From Draconibacterium mangrovi_A (GTDB lineage Bacteria; Bacteroidota; Bacteroidia; Bacteroidales; Prolixibacteraceae): a stretch of 64,000 bases of DNA. The notes beneath the pieces were generated by a model, which did no database searches, was not told where the DNA came from, and saw only the letters and a program-made list of their open reading frames with translations. Of this stretch, positions 1 to 9,039 are shown piece after piece. Location of the stretch: the NCBI RefSeq assembly GCF_037646455.1, contig NZ_JBBIXN010000001.1:868001-932000 (forward strand). Reading direction: 5' to 3'. Positions within the stretch are counted from its first letter, which is position 1, and every line of letters begins with the position of its first letter. A program made the position numbers and the translations under genes.

Positions 1-1
1 G

Positions 2-238
2 GTGCGCAAAAAGCTGAAAGAGATCGAAGAGAAGGATGCTGTTCGCAATTTCCAGCCACCGGTCGATGGCGGACTCATTATGAAAACATTCGACCTGCAA
101 CCCTGTCGCGAAGTTGGTCTGATTAAAGATGCGATTAAAGATGCTATCCTCGATGGCGAAATTCACAACAACTACGAAGAGGCTTTTGAATTTATGTTGA
201 AAAAAGCGGTGGAACTGGGGCTGAAACCCGTGAACTAG
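2..238 (+). CDS. CCA-adding tRNA nucleotidyltransferase / HD-domain protein, C-terminal end only
   Basis: This is the last ~78 codons of a gene that begins left of the window; the reading frame is open to the edge, so the GTG at base 2 is not a real start. The segment FQPPVDGGLIM followed by LQPCREVGLIKDAIKDAILDG matches, from memory of the family, the C-terminal end of bacterial CCA tRNA nucleotidyltransferases / poly(A) polymerase-like proteins, which repair the CCA end of tRNA in the cytoplasm. The catalytic nucleotidyltransferase and HD parts are outside the window. Its stop codon overlaps the stop of the convergent downstream gene by 4 bases (CTAG, read as TAG on both strands). The family call is fairly firm although based only on the tail. 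Confidence 0.8.
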   Translation: MRKKLKEIEEKDAVRNFQPPVDGGLIMKTFDLQPCREVGLIKDAIKDAILDGEIHNNYEEAFEFMLKKAVELGLKPVN

Positions 239-1260
239 CGTTTCCCGATTTTTAATTTTACCGGCAGGTGATCGCTGAATCCACCATTGTAACTATAACC
301 AATATAAGTCCGCTTTAATTTCCTCCCTCCGTATCGTTCATCCGTTTCAAACAGAAAGTCGGGGTCAATTATAGTTGCCCAATCCGCCTGTGCGTAAAGT
401 CCTTCGGTATTGCGAAGTAAAGCATCCGAAACAATGATCTGATCGAAAATAAACCACTGCGCCTGGTATTTCAAGGTACCAACATCGGGTGCTGCCCACG
501 ACAACGAAAGATTATACAAAATCTGCGGCTTCAATGGAGAAGCAACTTCCTCTACCCTTAAATATTCCTGAATGCTTTCATCATTTGGCTGATCGTTAAA
601 ATCACCCATTATTATAATCTTTGCCTGCTCATCAATTTGAAACAAGGAATCAACGTGATGCCGCAACCATGCAGCTGCCCTATTTCTTAAGGGTCGTGTT
701 TTCAATAAGCCGGAATATCGCGATGGCCAGTGATTGACGAAAAAATGAATTGTATCCGTTTTTGCCAACACGCCGCTGGCATACAAAATCTCGCGGGTAT
801 TGCGCACCGAGCCATCATCTTCCAGCAAAGGAATGTAGCGATATGTCAAGGGGTAAAATACATTGGAATTATAAAACATGGCCACATCGATACCTCGTGG
901 GTCGGGTGAATCTTTATGAATGATTTTATAAGGCGTCTGTTTTAAGGGCGTTTCTCCAAGCAAGCGTTCCAGCACTACACGGTTTTCTACTTCGCACAAT
1001 CCGATAATTGCAGGAGTATCCCAGCCGTGCGCATTTATTAAAACCTTGCCGGTATTCTGAATGCGTTGTTCAAACCTGTTGTAGGTCCAGTGCCGCTCTC
1101 CTTCCGGTGTAAATTCGTTGTCATTGGAGTGGGGATCATCTTTCCAGTCGAATAAATTTTCAGTATTGTAAAACACAACAGAAAATCCATTTTCGTTCTG
1201 GGCATGGAGTTCAAAAAAAAGGAAAGTAAAAAATATAAGAATGAGTTTATTCCTCATCAT
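235..1260 (-). CDS. Secreted endonuclease/exonuclease/phosphatase (EEP) family protein
   Basis: A 341-residue protein with an N-terminal signal peptide (hydrophobic LILIFFTFLFFELHAQ, cleavage after HAQ). The EEP fold is recognisable from FYNTENLFDW at the start, GLCEVENR (metal-binding Glu), NHWPSR, IIMGDFNDQP (catalytic Asp/Asn) and the closing SDHLPV (Asp-His). Members are Mg2+-dependent nucleases or phosphodiesterases; exported Bacteroidota versions are poorly characterised, so nucleic acid or phosphorylated sugars are both possible substrates. It overlaps the stop of the upstream lipoprotein gene by 14 bases on the same strand, which indicates co-transcription and translational coupling. 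The fold is clear, the substrate is not. Confidence 0.85.
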   Translation of the reverse strand: MMRNKLILIFFTFLFFELHAQNENGFSVVFYNTENLFDWKDDPHSNDNEFTPEGERHWTYNRFEQRIQNTGKVLINAHGWDTPAIIGLCEVENRVVLERLLGETPLKQTPYKIIHKDSPDPRGIDVAMFYNSNVFYPLTYRYIPLLEDDGSVRNTREILYASGVLAKTDTIHFFVNHWPSRYSGLLKTRPLRNRAAAWLRHHVDSLFQIDEQAKIIIMGDFNDQPNDESIQEYLRVEEVASPLKPQILYNLSLSWAAPDVGTLKYQAQWFIFDQIIVSDALLRNTEGLYAQADWATIIDPDFLFETDERYGGRKLKRTYIGYSYNGGFSDHLPVKLKIGKR

Positions 1261-2698
1261 CCTTCGAAATGTATTCGTAAGCTCCTAAATCAGGTGCGTT
1301 GTCGCTTAGTCGACTTTTATTCAGAATATCCGTAGCAAAATCTTTTGCAATTTCATCTGAGCCTAAATCTATTGCAGGAGACAAAGAATCCAACTCGTAA
1401 ATGTACTCGTCATACGGATCAACAAACTCCGGATCATATTCCGTTCCCAGCCAAACCTGGTTGTAATGGTCTTTATTCGAAACATTGGTGGTATCGGGTA
1501 TTTGCATAATGCAATGATCAAACTTGAAATTAAACAGGCTCTCACCGTTATCGCCTAATTCCACTTCTTTGTTGATGTTACCGTAAATAATGCTGTTGGC
1601 GAAAGTTGCTTCAACCAAATCGCCATTGTACGAAGTTTTACTACCGTCTGCACTTTCCACAACCAACACATTCGACAATACCAGCGAAGACGTTGAACGA
1701 ACACTGCTGCCATAATTCCCCCAATAATTGGCAATTGTGGTGTGATAAAACTCGTACTCTCCACCAATCAACAAAGCTGCCGCGTAATAACCGCAATTGG
1801 CAATAACATCGTTGTATGCATAGATTTTCGATTTTAATGCAAAAAGTCCGGCGTAAGCCATATTCTCAATCTTCGAATTACTTAGCTGAACCGAAGCATA
1901 TCCCTCATGTTCAATCGTTCCTACCTGCAGCCCGATATTGGCATTTTTAATGACGACATGATTGAACAAATTGTTGTGACTGCCGGAAAACAGGATAATG
2001 CTGTTCCACTGGTCCGGTACATTCTTGTATGAATCTTCCAGCCTGTCCGAGAGGAACTGTATGGGTTGTTCAACCGTACCATCAGCAATCACCTGTCCTC
2101 TTACATAAAGGCCGGCTCCCTTGTGAAAATGTATCCTTGCACCAGCTTCAATGGTCAGTGTTGACAAACTGTCGACATAAGCATAATCATAAACCAAATA
2201 GGGTTTATCGGCGGTCCAGGTTGTAGTTTCAATGTTTTCTCCTTTTACAAGGACGAAATCCTGCCCGTAAGCAATCAGTTTAATGTCCTGCAAGTTTGAA
2301 TTGGTAGAAAACTCGATGGAATCCTGAACGACCATTGGCAGATTCTGACCGGTAGGATCGACAGTGACTTCAACAAAAATAAAAATACTATCCTTACCAG
2401 GCACCTCAACATCATAGATCTCATTTCCAACAACTCCGTTAATGTTCAATCTGAAATTCGACTGGTTACCTCCACCCAAACGAATATGCGAAATCAACAC
2501 ATCCTCCTCGTAAGGATTTTGAACAGTAAACCTTCGTGTTGTGGAGCCAATAGTCGTAAAAATAGTGTCGAAAGTAATGGTATCTACCGAGAATCTTAAC
2601 TGCGCATCGGGTGAATTCATATATCCTTCGTCTTCGCAAGCGAAAAGAGAGATAACGATAACAGCTACCGCAAAGATATGGAGTAGATATTTGGCCAA
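1247..2698 (-). CDS. Lipoprotein with right-handed beta-helix domain
   Basis: A 483-residue lipoprotein: hydrophobic segment then a lipobox Cys at residue 21 (VISLFAC). Residues ~35-150 look like an immunoglobulin-like all-beta domain (FDTIFTTIGSTTRRFTVQNP), followed from ~165 by a right-handed parallel beta-helix (THIEAGARIHF-type turns, ISNSKIENM-type repeats, periodic Asn ladders) and a conserved tail naming DLGAYEY. Similar proteins are frequent in Bacteroidota genomes and have no established activity; beta-helices in this setting may bind or cleave polysaccharides, but no catalytic motif is visible. First gene of a two-gene operon with the overlapping EEP gene. The start is fixed by the lipoprotein signal. 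Confidence 0.75.
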   Translation of the reverse strand: MAKYLLHIFAVAVIVISLFACEDEGYMNSPDAQLRFSVDTITFDTIFTTIGSTTRRFTVQNPYEEDVLISHIRLGGGNQSNFRLNINGVVGNEIYDVEVPGKDSIFIFVEVTVDPTGQNLPMVVQDSIEFSTNSNLQDIKLIAYGQDFVLVKGENIETTTWTADKPYLVYDYAYVDSLSTLTIEAGARIHFHKGAGLYVRGQVIADGTVEQPIQFLSDRLEDSYKNVPDQWNSIILFSGSHNNLFNHVVIKNANIGLQVGTIEHEGYASVQLSNSKIENMAYAGLFALKSKIYAYNDVIANCGYYAAALLIGGEYEFYHTTIANYWGNYGSSVRSTSSLVLSNVLVVESADGSKTSYNGDLVEATFANSIIYGNINKEVELGDNGESLFNFKFDHCIMQIPDTTNVSNKDHYNQVWLGTEYDPEFVDPYDEYIYELDSLSPAIDLGSDEIAKDFATDILNKSRLSDNAPDLGAYEYISKDDEE

Positions 2699-2747
2699 AT
2701 TATTAGAAGTTTAAAAATTAAACGTTTTAGTTTAAGATCTTAGTATG

Positions 2748-2755
2748 CAAATATA
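2748..2755 (-). promoter_or_regulatory. -7 promoter box TATATTTG
   Basis: On the minus strand the sequence TATATTTG matches the Bacteroidota -7 consensus TAnnTTTG, about 50 bases upstream of the beta-helix lipoprotein start. No well-placed -33 TTTG is visible, so the call rests on the -7 box and position alone. Confidence 0.4.
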
Positions 2756-2802
2756 AAAATTCAATTTACAAATTTTAACAATTATTTACAATCATTAATG
2801 AT

Positions 2803-4245
2803 TTAAGTACTTTTTTTAGAAATTAGTAATAACCCAAGCATTGTAAGTGCACCATTTAAAATTAAAAGCTCAAATCCGAACTTGTACCCGTTCAACCATT
2901 GTTCTGAATTTGCCGAGATAAAATATGAAATTAGCGGTGCTGAAACACCAATCAATGGCACCCACTTATCTTTTACGTTTCGCTTTGTATACAGGCCGAA
3001 AACAAACATTCCTAGAATAGGGCCATACGTGTAACCGGCTGCTGTAAACACAGCCATTACTATACTTTGATTATTAATGGTCTGAAAAGCCAGAATCACA
3101 CCAATCAACAATACAGAAAACATTAAATGTGAACGTTTTTTTATTTTTTGGCGTTTCCTTTCGTCGTAATATTCAATATTAAGGAAGTCGATGCTAAACG
3201 AAGTGGTTAGCGCGGTTAGAGCTGAATCAGCACTGGAATAGGCAGCCGCAGTTATTCCCAAAAGGAAAGCGATTCCAACAGGTAATCCCAGGTATTGCAA
3301 GGCCAGCAACGGATACAAATCATCTGAATTTTCGGGGATGGTAATGCCCGTTTTTTCAGCAAAAATATACAACATCACCCCCAAACTCAGAAACAGCAAT
3401 ACCGTCATCAGGAACGAAGCGCTAAAAACAATCATATTTTTTTGAGCTTCCCACTTATTTTTACAGGTAAGGTTTTTTTGCATCATGTCCTGATCCATCC
3501 CGGTAATTACGATGGTGATAAACATTCCCGCAAAAAACTGCTTCAGAAAGTGATTGCCCGATCGCCAATCCCAAAAAAAGATTTTCGAATGCTGATCAAT
3601 TGATACGGTTTGAACTAATTCTGACAAATTCATGTTAAGGTTTCGGGAGATGGAAACAATCGTGAATATCACTGCACTTACCAAAAACAGGGTTTGCAAG
3701 GTATCGGTCCATACAATGGTTTTTATTCCTCCACGAAAAGTATAAACCCATATCAATGCAATGGTAACAATTACCGTAATACAAAATGGAATATTATATG
3801 CATCGAAAAAAGCAAGCTGTAAAACTCCTGCTACCAGAAACAAGCGAAATGCCGCCCCGATCAATTTCGAGATCAAAAAGAAAAAAGATCCTGTTTTATA
3901 GGATTTAGGACCAAAACGCTGATCGAGGAAGGAATAAATGGAAACCACGTTCAGCTTGTAGTATAGCGGCAGCAAGATTCCGGCGACCAGCCAGTAACCC
4001 ACTACATTACCAAATACAAACTGAAGGTATGAAAAAGCCGAGTTTCCAACTTCGCCCGGGACGGAAATAAAAGTGACTCCTGATAGCGTTGCTCCCACCA
4101 TCCCAAAGGCAACCAAGTACCAAGGCGATTTTCGGTTGGCCGTAAAAAACGTTTGTGTGTCGGCTTTTCGCGATGTCAGCCACGAGATGCCAATCAAAAC
4201 AAAAAAATATCCTAAAACAATTCCCAGAACGAGGTATGGACTCAT
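2803..4245 (-). CDS. SSS-family sodium:solute symporter, likely MurNAc (MurT-like) transporter
   Basis: A 480-residue inner-membrane protein with about 12-13 hydrophobic helices and typical sodium:solute symporter features (SWLTSRKADTQTFFTANR near the N-terminus, GMVGATLSGVTFISVPG in helix 2, GMDQDMMQKNL in the middle, ITAAAYSSADSALTALTTS as the sodium-site helix). It follows the NamZ gene after only 9 bases, in the same direction, so the two form an operon. In Tannerella forsythia, as I recall, the SSS protein MurT imports N-acetylmuramic acid and is linked to muramidase and MurNAc-catabolism genes; the same gene pairing here suggests uptake of MurNAc or related amino sugars. The family is certain, the substrate is inferred from context. 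No MurK or MurQ is present in the window. Confidence 0.85.
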   Translation of the reverse strand: MSPYLVLGIVLGYFFVLIGISWLTSRKADTQTFFTANRKSPWYLVAFGMVGATLSGVTFISVPGEVGNSAFSYLQFVFGNVVGYWLVAGILLPLYYKLNVVSIYSFLDQRFGPKSYKTGSFFFLISKLIGAAFRLFLVAGVLQLAFFDAYNIPFCITVIVTIALIWVYTFRGGIKTIVWTDTLQTLFLVSAVIFTIVSISRNLNMNLSELVQTVSIDQHSKIFFWDWRSGNHFLKQFFAGMFITIVITGMDQDMMQKNLTCKNKWEAQKNMIVFSASFLMTVLLFLSLGVMLYIFAEKTGITIPENSDDLYPLLALQYLGLPVGIAFLLGITAAAYSSADSALTALTTSFSIDFLNIEYYDERKRQKIKKRSHLMFSVLLIGVILAFQTINNQSIVMAVFTAAGYTYGPILGMFVFGLYTKRNVKDKWVPLIGVSAPLISYFISANSEQWLNGYKFGFELLILNGALTMLGLLLISKKST

Positions 4246-4254
4246 AATTATTAC

Positions 4255-5433
4255 TTATTCAAAGTCGGGGTATAATAAATACTTTTTGCGGAGCTTTTTA
4301 TACTGCTCCAATTCCGCTTGCCAACTTTCCAGAATTTGCGCTTCGTTTTTTCCCTCTCTGATCTGCATGATCAGATCATCAGTTCCGGCCAGCAGATTCA
4401 GCCAACGTTCGCGGGTAAGAAATTCACTTTCGTTTTCATATTTGTGATAAAAATCGATAAAATACTTCAGGGTAAACTTTGGTGCTTCTTCTAATTCCCG
4501 CAGATCAATCCCGTAACACTTTTTATCTTTATTAAGCGGATTAATGGCCACTCCGGGAATACTTCGTGGTGTAAATTCAAACTCTCCAAGGTTTTCATTC
4601 AAGCCACCCAGAACCTGAAACGGAAAATCAGTTCCACGCCCCACGCTTACACTTGTGGCTTCGAAAAAACAAAGCGATGGATACAAACGCACAGACAAAT
4701 CGTTGGGCAGATTTGGAGAAGGACGCTCCGGCAGAGAATACATCATGGTGTGGTTGTAATTTAAAACGGGCACAATCGTTAAATTGCAAGCTTTACCGGC
4801 TTTGTGCCAATGTTCTCCGTTTATCATTTTTGCCAGCTCGCCTACCGTGCAACCGTGAACAATGGGAATCGGGTCCATGCTGACAAATGATTCAAAACCT
4901 TCTTTTCGAACCGGACCTGCTACATAATCGCCGTTTGGATTCGGACGATCTAAAACAATAAGCGGCACATCATATTCGGCACAAGCTTCCAAAACCAAAT
5001 GCAAAGTCGATATGTAGGTATAAAACCGGCACCCCACATCCTGTATATCAAAAATCATTGCATCCAGTCCATCTAAGTGTTCGGGCGTTGGTTTTCGCGT
5101 TTCACCGTAAAGGGAAAAAACAGGCAGGCCGGTTTGCGTATCTACACCGTCTTCCACCTTCCCTCCTGCCGATACATCGCCCCTGAAACCATGTTCCGGA
5201 GCAAAAATCTTTTTCACATCAATCTCATTTTTCACCAAAAAATCAACCAGATGAAGCTTGTTAACCCGTGAAGTATTATTAACGACCAATCCCACCGTTT
5301 TGCCTTCGAGTAGCGGAAAATACTTATCTGTTTGGGTAGCTCCAACAACAATTTCCGTTGGCTCGGCATGAGTATTGCACGACAATAAAATCGCTGTTAA
5401 AAACAGCATTAGATTTATTCTGAACATAGTCAT
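4255..5433 (-). CDS. namZ: Exo-beta-N-acetylmuramidase NamZ (DUF1343, GH171)
   Basis: A DUF1343 protein of 392 residues from the ATG at 5433, chosen because it starts a lipoprotein signal (MTMFRINLMLFLTAILLSC); an in-frame ATG 54 bases upstream would add a non-signal tail. Conserved pieces visible are GKTVGLVVNNTS, FAPEHGFRGD, GLPVFSLYGETRKP, DIQDVGCRFYTY, VLDRPNPNGDYVAGP, and PSPNLP. The family, recently named NamZ, removes N-acetylmuramic acid from the non-reducing ends of peptidoglycan glycans. Anchored in the envelope, it would supply MurNAc to the symporter encoded 9 bases downstream, while the divergent GH3 gene would remove the alternating GlcNAc residues. Length is normal for the family. 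Confidence 0.88.
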   Translation of the reverse strand: MTMFRINLMLFLTAILLSCNTHAEPTEIVVGATQTDKYFPLLEGKTVGLVVNNTSRVNKLHLVDFLVKNEIDVKKIFAPEHGFRGDVSAGGKVEDGVDTQTGLPVFSLYGETRKPTPEHLDGLDAMIFDIQDVGCRFYTYISTLHLVLEACAEYDVPLIVLDRPNPNGDYVAGPVRKEGFESFVSMDPIPIVHGCTVGELAKMINGEHWHKAGKACNLTIVPVLNYNHTMMYSLPERPSPNLPNDLSVRLYPSLCFFEATSVSVGRGTDFPFQVLGGLNENLGEFEFTPRSIPGVAINPLNKDKKCYGIDLRELEEAPKFTLKYFIDFYHKYENESEFLTRERWLNLLAGTDDLIMQIREGKNEAQILESWQAELEQYKKLRKKYLLYPDFE

Positions 5434-5501
5434 GAAAACATTACATTTGCAGGGACTAAGATAGATTTTAATTTTTTTAGAAAGCAATCATTAAACAGAA
5501 A

Positions 5502-8441
5502 ATGAATCGTATTCCCTCATTATATATTCTCGTACTTTGGTGTTTACTGGGTTTCACGCAAGTAGAAGCCAACGAGCCACCGTTTTCGATTTATAAATAC
5601 GCCCGATGGGTAAATGCGCAACTCGACAGTTTAACCCTGGAGCAAAAAATTGCCCAGTTAATGATTTACACAGTTTACCCCACACAAAACGAAAGCAGTA
5701 AGAATGCAGCACTTGCCGCAATTAAGGCAAATCAACCGGGAGGAATCCTGGTGATGAAAGGTAATCCGACTAAAACAACGAAGTGGATCAACGAATTTCA
5801 AAGCGTCAGTTCCATCCCGCTGTTGGTGGCAGTTGACGGCGAATGGGGACCTGCCATGCGAATCGATAGCACCACCAACTATCCATATGCACAGGCTGTG
5901 GGTGCGATTCAGGATACCAACCTTGTTCTACAAATGGGTAGAGATTTTGGAGAACAACTTAAAATGCTGGGTATCCAAATGAATTTTGCCCCGGTAGCCG
6001 ATGTGAACACCAATTCTGCCAATCCGGTGATCAATTTCCGGTCGTTTGGCGAAGACAAACTAAATGTGGCCGAAAAAGCATGGATGGTTGCAAAAGGAAT
6101 GCAGGAAGCCAATGTCATTCCGGTAGCGAAACATTTTCCCGGACACGGCGATACCAAAACCGATTCGCACCAAACGCTTCCTCTGGTTCCTCACTCAAAA
6201 GAGCGGCTCGATAACATCGAATCGTATCCTTTCCGTTACCTCTCGGAAAAAGGAATAGCTGGAATTATGACGGCCCATTTGAATGTTCCTGCACTCGATG
6301 CTTCAGGCAAAACCTCATCGCTTTCGAAAAAAGTTGTTACCGGATACCTTAAAAACGAAATCGGTTTTAAAGGTTTTGTGGTCACCGATGCCATTGGCAT
6401 GAAAGGTGTGCAGGCCGCGCCTGAGAGAGCAGAAGTGGAAGCACTGATTGCCGGAAACGACATTGTTGAATTTGTTCCCGACCTGGACAAAGCCATTTCT
6501 GCCGTGAAACTTGCGGTTGACAACAATGAACTGAGTTTGGAGGAGATCAACGATAAATGCCGCACGGTACTGGCCTTAAAACGATGGGTTTACTTAAATG
6601 AGTATACACCCACTCCCACCAACGAACTGGTGAAACGCCTGAATGCGCCAAAATTTGAAGTTACACAACGGAAGCTGATCAAAGGATCGATGACCATTCT
6701 TAAAAATAACAATATCCTGCCAGTTGAAAACCTGGAGAAACTAAAGATTGCCTCGGTGAGTCTGGGTGGTGAGCGAAACTCAGCATTCCAAAATATGCTT
6801 GATAACTATGCTGAAGTTGAACATTTTGTGCTATCAAAAGAAGCATCGGAGCGAGAATGGGCAAACCTTCGTATAAAACTTCAGAATTACAACCTGGTCA
6901 TCACTACAATTGAAGGAATCCATCGCTATCCATCGGGAAATTACGGCACTACTGAAATTCAGCAAAAAGCAGTTTCCGATATTGTAAACGAATGCAATTC
7001 GGTTTTTGTGTTCTTCGGGAATGCTTACGCAATAAAACATTTCGACAATATCCATCATGCCAATGGATTGATCGTTGCCTACCAAGGCAACAAATTAACA
7101 CAGGAACTTTCCGCACAGCTTATTTTCGGGGCTTTTGGTGCCAACGGGAAATTACCGGTGACTGTCGATCAGCGTTTCAAAGTAAATGATGGATTAACCT
7201 TGGAAGGCAACCGGAGTTTCTCGTTTACCATACCCGAAGAAGCCGGTGTAAATTCACAAAAACTACTGGCGGTCGATACCATTGCTCAATATGGTATTGT
7301 AGACAAAGCTTATCCCGGCTGCCAGGTTCTCATCGCAAAAGATGGAAAAGTGATTTACCACAAATGCTTTGGAACCTTAACTTATAATGAAGAAGTTCCG
7401 GTACAGAAAAACAACATTTACGATTGGGCATCCATTACAAAAGTTACCGGGCCGCTACCCGCGATTATGCAACTGGTGGATGAAAAGAAAATAAATGTTG
7501 ATGACAAATTCAGCAAATACTGGCCGGCGTTCAAAGGGACCAATAAAGAGAACCTGGTATTAAGAGAAGTACTCGCCCACCAGGCACGCCTGGCTCCCTA
7601 CATTTCATTCTGGACGGCCACCCGCACAAAAACCGGCGAACTCGACCGCCATGTATTTCGTCACGAGCCTTCTGATCAGTTTAACGTCCGTGTCTCCGAT
7701 CATTTGTACATGTCGCCCGATTATTATACAATCATGATGGACACCCTGGCACGATCGAAGTTGCTGCCACGAAAAAAATATACTTATTCAGGACTCAGCT
7801 TTTACCTGTACCCAAAAATAATAGAGGATTTAACCGGCAGCGATTATGAAACCTATCTGAAAGACAACTTTTACCGGCCACTTGGAGCGACAACAATCAC
7901 CTATAACGCTTACAAGCATTTTCCTTTAAAACAGATTGTACCGACCGAGATCGACGATTTTTTTCGTAAAGAGACACTTTGTGGTTTTGTGCATGACGAA
8001 GGCGCTGCAATGATGGCAGGAGTATCGGGGAACGCCGGACTTTTCGGATCGACAATCGACCTGGCAAAAATGTTTCAAATGTACCTCCAAAAAGGATATT
8101 ACGGCGGCAGGCGCTACATCTCAGAAGCAACCTTAAACGAATTCACTCGCATTCAGTATCCGCTAAACGAAAACCGAAGAGGTCTTGGATTCGATAAACC
8201 GCTTATTGATAACGAGGAAAATGAGATTGTAGATGCCTACCCTGCTGTGTCTGCGAGTAAAAGCAGTTTTGGGCACAGTGGTTTTACGGGCACTTTTGCC
8301 TGGGCCGATCCCGAAAACAACTTGCTTTTCATTTTTATGTCGAACCGGGTACACCCTACCCGCGAAAATCAACGACTCTACCAGTTCAACATACGAACCG
8401 ACATGCACCAGGCGATTTATAACAGCATCGAAACCAGATGA
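5502..8441 (+). CDS. GH3 beta-N-acetylglucosaminidase (NagZ-type) fused to serine hydrolase domain
   Basis: A 979-residue exported protein (signal peptide ending VEANE). Residues ~35-370 are a GH3 domain with the NagZ signature KHFPGHGDTKTDSH at 210-223, giving the Asp221/His223 general-acid dyad typical of N-acetylglucosaminidases, and nucleophile Asp296 in FVVTDAIGM. Residues ~390-570 resemble the second GH3 domain. From ~590 there is a beta-lactamase/class C-like serine hydrolase with S644-I-T-K647 as the SxxK motif, YSG as the second motif and GHSGFTG near the C-terminus. It probably trims GlcNAc from muropeptides and cleaves a peptide or ester bond in the same material. It is divergent from namZ, with starts 68 bases apart, consistent with joint control of a peptidoglycan-salvage locus. 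Confidence 0.9.
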   Translation: MNRIPSLYILVLWCLLGFTQVEANEPPFSIYKYARWVNAQLDSLTLEQKIAQLMIYTVYPTQNESSKNAALAAIKANQPGGILVMKGNPTKTTKWINEFQSVSSIPLLVAVDGEWGPAMRIDSTTNYPYAQAVGAIQDTNLVLQMGRDFGEQLKMLGIQMNFAPVADVNTNSANPVINFRSFGEDKLNVAEKAWMVAKGMQEANVIPVAKHFPGHGDTKTDSHQTLPLVPHSKERLDNIESYPFRYLSEKGIAGIMTAHLNVPALDASGKTSSLSKKVVTGYLKNEIGFKGFVVTDAIGMKGVQAAPERAEVEALIAGNDIVEFVPDLDKAISAVKLAVDNNELSLEEINDKCRTVLALKRWVYLNEYTPTPTNELVKRLNAPKFEVTQRKLIKGSMTILKNNNILPVENLEKLKIASVSLGGERNSAFQNMLDNYAEVEHFVLSKEASEREWANLRIKLQNYNLVITTIEGIHRYPSGNYGTTEIQQKAVSDIVNECNSVFVFFGNAYAIKHFDNIHHANGLIVAYQGNKLTQELSAQLIFGAFGANGKLPVTVDQRFKVNDGLTLEGNRSFSFTIPEEAGVNSQKLLAVDTIAQYGIVDKAYPGCQVLIAKDGKVIYHKCFGTLTYNEEVPVQKNNIYDWASITKVTGPLPAIMQLVDEKKINVDDKFSKYWPAFKGTNKENLVLREVLAHQARLAPYISFWTATRTKTGELDRHVFRHEPSDQFNVRVSDHLYMSPDYYTIMMDTLARSKLLPRKKYTYSGLSFYLYPKIIEDLTGSDYETYLKDNFYRPLGATTITYNAYKHFPLKQIVPTEIDDFFRKETLCGFVHDEGAAMMAGVSGNAGLFGSTIDLAKMFQMYLQKGYYGGRRYISEATLNEFTRIQYPLNENRRGLGFDKPLIDNEENEIVDAYPAVSASKSSFGHSGFTGTFAWADPENNLLFIFMSNRVHPTRENQRLYQFNIRTDMHQAIYNSIETR

Positions 8442-8692
8442 ATCCGCCTTAAAAAATGTTAACGCAAGCATTTCAAACTCCTGTTATACAACATATCCCA
8501 AAAACCTTTATTACTAAAAAACAATAACTTACAATTTGCCGATTTTTTCAATTCGGTGATTATGTTACTTACTGACCTGCAGTGAAGCTTTCACACCTCT
8601 GTTAAGCTTTTATTATTAATCATTTAATTTTATCTTTACGTGTCTGAGAAACGTTCTTTACAATAATATTAATCAAATAATATCACAGCGAT

Positions 8693-8947
8693 ATGGAAAA
8701 GAAAATAACATTCAATGAGCTGAGAAAAATCAAAGACAGCTTACCTGACGGTTCAGTTAAACAATTGGCACAAGAATTTGAAGTATCAGAACAAACCGTC
8801 AGGAATTATTTTGGAGGTGCGAATTACACCAGCGGAAAAGCAGTTGGAATCCATATGGAACCGGGGCCAAACGGCGGAATTGTTCTCCTTGATGATACGG
8901 CAATTCTGGATAGAGCGAAGGAATTATTGCACTCAGCAGCAGTTTAA
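8693..8947 (+). CDS. Small helix-turn-helix DNA-binding protein
   Basis: An 84-residue protein with a helix-turn-helix at residues ~17-38 (GSVKQLAQEFEVSEQTVRNYF), followed by a Gly-rich IHMEPGPNGGIVLLDD tail and a short C-terminal helix. Small proteins of this pattern recur in Marinilabiliales-type genomes, from memory, and are annotated only as DNA-binding proteins. It stands alone, 250 bases after the GH3 gene, with a possible -7 box TATCTTTA at 8631-8638, and ends in its own strong terminator at 8975-9008. A role as a local regulator or a nucleoid-associated factor is possible; no target is evident. The 8442-8692 gap before it holds no other gene that I can support. Confidence 0.7.
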   Translation: MEKKITFNELRKIKDSLPDGSVKQLAQEFEVSEQTVRNYFGGANYTSGKAVGIHMEPGPNGGIVLLDDTAILDRAKELLHSAAV

Positions 8948-8974
8948 CAATTCAGAAGAGAATATAAAATATTG

Positions 8975-9008
8975 AAAAACTGTCCTATATTTATGGGGCA
9001 GTTTTTTT
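8975..9008 (+). terminator. Rho-independent terminator
   Basis: The arms AAAACTGTCC and GGGGCAGTTTT form a ~10-bp stem with one G-U pair and a short AT loop, followed by a run of T. It closes the small HTH gene and separates it from the DUF1080 gene. Confidence 0.85.
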
Positions 9009-9039
9009 TATGACTCATTTTAAACTAAACCTAATTGAT

